DNA from: Odiellus spinosus
Taxonomy: Eukaryota > Arthropoda > Arachnida > Opiliones > Phalangiidae
Assembly (NCBI GenBank): GCA_963920705.1
Contig: OY987231.1
Location: 23,944,200-24,008,199, forward strand
Direction: 5' to 3'
Length of the DNA: 64,000 nucleotides
The notes under the pieces are model-generated. The model made no database searches, was not told the origin of the DNA, and saw only the letters and a program-made list of their open reading frames with translations. Shown piece by piece: positions 58,746 through 64,000 of this stretch; positions within the stretch are counted from its first letter, which is position 1, and each line of letters opens with the position of its first letter. The translations under genes were made by a program, and so were the position numbers.

Positions 58746-60861
58746 ATCTGTTTAGAGAAAGTGTTAACAGTCACCGGGTTATTTATCCCACGAGCTATGT
58801 TCGATTATGTTGATAGGAGGAAGAAGCTGATTCGGTACTCGACGAGAAATATTATGGTTTAACCAATTTATTTTATTTTTTCTAGATCTTAAGTATATTG
58901 TTTATCCGTTCCGTTTTGGGTATATTAATCTTGGATGCTCTTCGTATTGGTGGGAGGAAGTTTGAGAAGAATAATATCGGTTATTATTAGGATAACTTAT
59001 TTCCGATTCTCGTAATCTCCTTCCAAATCTAATATATTATAAAGGCTAGCTATATATACGCGTCCCAAAATAATAGATCTGTAAAATTATACTCATCAAT
59101 CTCCCGAGGGACCATTTTCGAGAATCTAGGATACGCCTTACTTTTCGTTGCCCCAAATACGAGGGAAGGAACCGACTTTAAAGCGACGCCGTTACCATCA
59201 TTTACAGATTACCGTCTACATACGGATTTAAATATAATTTTAAGAAATAAATTATTGCCTTTAACTTTAGTTTGACTCTTAGCCCCCAGTGAAGAGCTCC
59301 TCTCCTCTACGCCAAACGAAACTTTATTTATTTGACCCCTGTCTGGAATCTGTCGGTGGGGAACCCTAAAATGTACGCGCAAAGTTTGTTAGTTCGAGTT
59401 TCCGAAAATGCTATTCCAATTACTCTTATATTTTGACGAGGAAAAAAAAAGGTGACGGGATCACTTTAAAAATGAAACGCGAAACGTTGCGGCCCACCGA
59501 TTTTACCGAAATATTCTTCGGTTACGTTGCTCGTAATTCGCTAAACATAACGAATATAAATACGGAGATTTTAGATTTTGTTTACGAAGACGAATGTAGT
59601 ACGTCTTAATACTAGGGAAAAGGGATAGATTGGCAAAAAACGACGGAAGGCGAAGGCGTATCGTCACGTTGCTTCAAATTCGGAGAAAAGCGTAGGAGGT
59701 ATTCAATTTGTTAATCGAAATAGACGCGAAGAGTGGAAAGGCGAGGACGAGAGAATAAACGGTATGGAAACTGAATACGCTTTACGTACGTTATATCAAT
59801 GTTAGAAAAACAAAATGAAGGAAGGTTTTTTTTAGGAATCGGTTGGCGTTATTCGTCTCTATCCATCATCATTGAAAAGGCGACTCTCTTTTTCTTTCTT
59901 TGACATTTCAATACGTAATTATACCGTGAAAGGTTTCTTCCCCGTCCCCCGTCCCATTCCTTGGATGGGGTGTTTCCTCCCGCACGAAGGCGGGCTTTAC
60001 CCCCTTCGCTATCTCTTCGCGCTCTTATATATACTAACTCCCTAATTTGGGTTCCATCCATTTGTCCACGCTGATAAGACCGAGATCGCCCGCTAGAACC
60101 AAAAAATGCCAGAAAGAAACGAGAGAGCCTTACTTTCTTCCAACTTTCAATTAGCAATTGCCAGCGCGTACGAAGAGAAAGCTACGCCTTATCTCTATGA
60201 CGTTTATACTTCGAAGTAAAGGTAGCCTAGTATATACCCCGATGTCGATTAAAGTTGGAACTAGAGCGTGTTCGACGAAAAACGATTAATAAAGGAATTT
60301 GGGGGTAGCCGGACGTATACTCGGGAGCTATAAGAGTCGGACGGAGAATTAGAAACACGCCCATCGCGCCATCCTTAATGGACTCTATCCTATGCCGAGT
60401 ATATTCCGCGAATGTTTGCCGAAATGAAAGGCGTTAGATCAGCCGCTATACCGTAAGAGAAAGGCGGCGAAGAGTACACCCTCGTTGAATTAACGTCCCC
60501 GCTTCCGTAGATACAACTTATACAACTCTCTCTCTCTGTTCAAACATTAACCGCGCGAATTAACAGCCTATATAATACTGCCGCCGCCCTCCGTGTTTAA
60601 TGCCATTTTTTTTTAACGGGGAACTCCTTTTCTATCTCTTTTTCTTTCTTTCGATTCTTGGCGAGCGGAATAAAGTCTACAGCTTGACTTTTTTTATCCC
60701 AGAATTCGTTGGAAAAGAACTAGATTCGCTTTTATTTTCTAAGACGACTGTTGAAGTCACTCGGGCCGCGAGATATAGCTTCCAACGCGATGCAATCCGC
60801 GATTGAAACTAAAACATCTCATTGAATAATAAAAATAAAAAATCCTAAATAATAAATATAT
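58746..60861. other. No gene seen
   Basis: Non-coding sequence with no recognised repeat family apart from short A-, T- and CT-rich runs. The 102-codon minus-strand frame at 59849-60157 has no recognisable content. Confidence 0.3.
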
Positions 60862-61045
60862 TCAATTACGACTAAATAATAAAATTAATTTAATTCGACT
60901 AAATAATAAAATTAATTTAATTCGATTAAATAATAAAATTAATTTAATTCGACTAAATAATATAATTAATTTAATTCGACTAAATAATAAAATTAATTTA
61001 ATTCGACTAAATAATAAAATTAATTTAATTCGACTAAATAATTAA
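60862..61045. repeat. 27-bp A+T-rich tandem repeat
   Basis: The unit contains TTCGACTAAATAATAAAATT. TTCG recurs at 60894, 60921, 60948, 60975, 61002 and 61029, an exact period of 27. The copy at 60921 has GATTAA for GACTAA. Diverged units (ACGACTGAATAA, CACGATTGAATAAT) continue to about 61200, so the array has a homogeneous core and an older edge. Confidence 0.85.
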
Positions 61046-62610
61046 ATATGACTGAATAACATAATTAAATATCACGACTGAAAATAAAAATAATCAAACA
61101 CGATTGAATAATAAAATAAAATAAATACGACTGAGTAATTAAAATAATTAAATTGCCTACAACTAAATTATAAAATAATTAAATAAGATTGAATGATAAA
61201 AATAATGAAATTCGAGTGATGGTAACAAAAAGTTCGAAGACCGTCCCATTGTTTTCTGCGCGCTCAATGTTTTGCATTATTCCTCTCAACCCTGAATATT
61301 GGCTTTTCCTCGTTCGAGGAAGCGCGACAGTGAAGACATTTCTACAGGCGTTAATTTAAAATTGCCAAAATGTATCCGTGGGTTTCTGTTTACAGGGATC
61401 CACTTTCTATTTTAATTAAACGATTGAATTAACTTAATTACGATTAGGTTAATTCGATCATTTCGAAGCAAATCGTATTAGACAACCATGGCGCGCGTTG
61501 AAGATAAGGTAGTTATTAAACGGTACGGGCTTTTGAGAAACCCTTTGAACTTCTATAATCCTAAATATTAAAATAATATAGGATTGTCTTTATTGGAAAC
61601 GAAGGACCAAACGATGCTGGGGAATTAAATGAAAGGCCCCTGAGTTAAAGTTTTTCTCGACCCCCTCCCCTATTGTTGTTCATACCCTCTCTCTCTCTCT
61701 CTCTCTCTCTCTTTGTCCCGCTGACGTTATCGGTTTCAAAAAGAGAGATCGCGGTGGAGGTGCGGATTTTGCGGAGACATTGCGTCAAGACCCTGTAAAA
61801 TATTTTTAAAGAGGGTGGTGCCCTCTCTCGGAATTCGCCGACATAAACACCGCCGACTTAAATACGCGCGGAAGTAAAATAGCCGCGAACACTCTCGTTA
61901 CAATTCAGTTCAACTGCAAATTATTTTCTCCCTCCCCTGGGGGGAAAGAACGCTTGACGTCACGGAACCCCTTTTACTGGGGGTAATGTGTATAAAGGTG
62001 AATGCCATAAACCCATAATTCCCACGATAATAAGAGAAATGTCACCGATATAGTGATAAAAACCTCTGACGTTTCGTTCCTCCCTCCCTTATGGGATTCG
62101 CGTGGAACTTGACGCGCGAAAAATTGTAGAAAAACGCGATTTTATTTAAAAATGATCATTTTATCAATATAAGCGATGTTTTTAACTGTCCGTTACCTGT
62201 ATACGAATAAAGTATCGCTCGTATATCACGTTCCAAAATTAGTTTTTCTTTCTTATTATACGCGCGAGTTTTTCCGTGTTTTCGCGGCATTAGGAATTAA
62301 GGGGATATGGGATATTTTTTTGGCGTTTACTTTAGACGGAGTCCCGGGGAGTATTTTCCGAGTTTCTAGCTTAAAGAAGCCCGAGGCGATAGCTCTAGAA
62401 GAAACAAATTCCTAACTATGTTTGCGCGAATTTGTTTTTTCTTCTCGCCCACTCTCCATCCCTTCTCCATTCCCCCCCCCCCTCTCTATCTCTCTCTCTA
62501 TCCTCTTTTACGGTTCAGGATGATATCCAAATAGACGCCTCGATATTTGGACTTTCGGGCTACGTTATTTCTAAGCCTTTTTTTCTTCTTTCTTTACTTC
62601 TCGGAGCTCG
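61046..62610. other. No gene seen; CT microsatellites
   Basis: The stretch holds a CT microsatellite at 61687-61713, a TGACGTCA at 61955, and a C-run with CT text at 62465-62500 ending in an acceptor-like TTTTACGGTTCAG at 62519. That acceptor would give an immediate stop if joined in phase to 51794. Confidence 0.35.
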
Positions 62611-63005
62611 AAGCCCCCGCGTTCCGTTTTTCTCGGAGGTCGAGTTCGTACCGCGTCCTATCTCAATCTCCGTCTCCTTCGAAATCTAGCGGATCTTCGT
62701 ATTTCCCTTCTTCGCTCTTCCGTCTATTCTCTCTTTCCTCCGATACTTCTCGGTCGCGTTTAACTCTCGAGAAGAGAACGGGGATGGCGACGTTAAAGGA
62801 AGGAATATCCCCGGAGACGAGTACCTTCCCTAGAAGAAGATTTTTTTCTCCTCGGAAAGATCGCGGACGAAAGAGTTCAAGTTTTGAAGAAAAAAAAAAA
62901 TTTTTTTTCCTCGCGGAAACTAATAGTGAAAATCGTTTTAAAAATCTTCGTGTCGCGATGCTAAGGGATTGGCAAGGCACCCTTGGCTCTATGGCTTCCT
63001 TTTAA
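62611..63005 (+). CDS. Speculative terminal exon, Ser/Arg/Lys-rich
   Basis: An acceptor-like GGAGCTCGAAG after a T/C-rich tract would join in phase to the exon ending at 51794 and open about 130 codons to TAA at 63003-63005. The product is basic and Ser-rich (SQSPSPSKSSGSS, TLEKRTGMATLKEG, TFPRRRFFSPRKDRGRK). Its KR and RRR sites would suit a precursor cut by prohormone convertases. Against it, the minus strand is open too (62663-62980), long A and T runs interrupt the frame, and the acceptor is weak. The stretch may be non-coding. Confidence 0.15.
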
Positions 63006-64000
63006 ATAATTTTTTTTTTTTTTTCGCTCTTTTTGATGGTGCTTAGAATTTGCACCACGCTGATTTTGTAGCTTAGACGGTTCTCTTTAAGAATTTAGCC
63101 ACGATTCAATCCTATAGCCTTTAACTATAAGTCTCCAGCTCGGTTTTAGTTCCAAATGAAGAAATTCATTTTTTGTCAACCCGAAGAAGAAGAAGGGAAC
63201 TATAAGCCCCTTTTTTTTAGCGGATAGAGTCCGCCTGATATCCGTCAACGCCAAAAATGATATAGAAGAGTCATTTTTTGGCTCCCGCCCCCGCCAAACG
63301 ACTGGCATTTACATCGTAAAGATATCCACTAGCCAATTATATACGCGCGATCTTTTAACCTCCTACCCCTCTTGATCCTTATATTGAGAATTTTAAATGT
63401 TTTTAGACTTTAGAGTCTATGCCTATAGATAAGGAAATAAAAATCCAAGTTGTTTCGCTACTTCACGCGATTAAGTTTAATCCTTCTCCTTGTTTTTTCG
63501 CGAATAAAAGTAATAAAACAGTAGCGAAACCCAAACCGCGGACGACTGAAGAGAAAAATATTCGTATAAATAGCATTTTTGGTTTTCCTTCTCGCGTCCT
63601 ATCTTTTTCTGGTAATTTCGTGGCGCGGTGATATAAAACGTTAAGATAAGTTTCCCCGCGAAAACGAGCCAAGAAAATCAAAGATAAGAATGGTACACGT
63701 ATAGGGTAACGGGTCGCGTCGACGGGTGCGTGGGATTGAAGGAGCAGCGTCAGATAATAATTGGAATCGTGGAAAATAAGGTAGTATACGCGCGGTCTCG
63801 TCCCATCAAACCCCCCAAATTATACGCTAGCTGAAGGAAAAGCGAGAGAATAGAGAGAGAGAGAGTCTTAGAGCTCTCGGATGGAGAGAAATGTAAATGA
63901 GGGTCGACAAACTAAATTACCAAATAGTAATCTTCTCCTCGCTGCCCGCGGACTGCGCGGAGAGAAGACGTTACCACTTTAATTACGGCTGTGCTCGTAC
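63006..64000. other. Right edge, no gene seen
   Basis: A+T-rich and CpG-containing sequence with T-runs (63009, 63210) and a GA microsatellite (63856). Frames of 70-73 codons near 63087-63681 occur on both strands and match nothing known. Confidence 0.3.

Noticed and set aside
62520-62546. Acceptor TTTTACGGTTCAG as the third secretory exon
   Set aside because: Joined to 51794 it gives an immediate TGA.

Overview
The window is nuclear DNA of an invertebrate animal that I cannot place more precisely. Three things support this. One gene has a standard-code animal reading frame split by 15 GT-AG introns. The sequence is A+T-rich by eye yet full of CpG words. Small non-coding DNA-transposon copies are abundant. 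I see no ribosomal RNA, tRNA gene, CRISPR array, LTR element, LINE protein or transposase.

Genes cluster at the left end. At 61-1281 (+) lies the 3' part of an unrecognised spliced gene, with a poly(A) signal at 1325. It converges on the one gene I can name with confidence: carnitine O-palmitoyltransferase 1 (CPT1), minus strand, start codon at 8238, stop at 2097, 16 coding exons, 796 residues. CPT1 joins long-chain acyl groups from acyl-CoA to carnitine at the outer mitochondrial membrane, the entry step for fatty-acid oxidation. Its two membrane segments, catalytic His, STS motif and the N-terminal Glu linked to malonyl-CoA inhibition are all visible. One intron is only 31 nt; four of the longer introns carry MITE-like insertions.

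From about 8.3 kb to the right edge I find no recognisable protein family. A plausible plus-strand gene lies here: a possible non-coding exon at 15859-15933, a CpG-rich leader at about 18180-18549, a start exon at 18550-18583 and a second exon at 51699-51794. The two coding exons join in phase into a textbook signal peptide, which implies an intron of about 33 kb. The later exons are unresolved (candidates near 52981 and 62610).

The rest of this interval is repeat-rich: several MITE-like families (one with three copies and 7-bp target duplications), a 48-copy 23-bp satellite at 23997-25091, minisatellites of 50, 30, 33 and 27 bp, a 454-bp element with long inverted ends at 56199-56652, many homopolymer and CT/GA tracts, and at least nine perfect TGACGTCA palindromes.

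All splice joins and repeat boundaries were read by eye. The CPT1 model is firm because phase and family similarity agree at every junction. The unknown gene, the secretory gene and the element classes are inference to varying degrees, as noted per entry.
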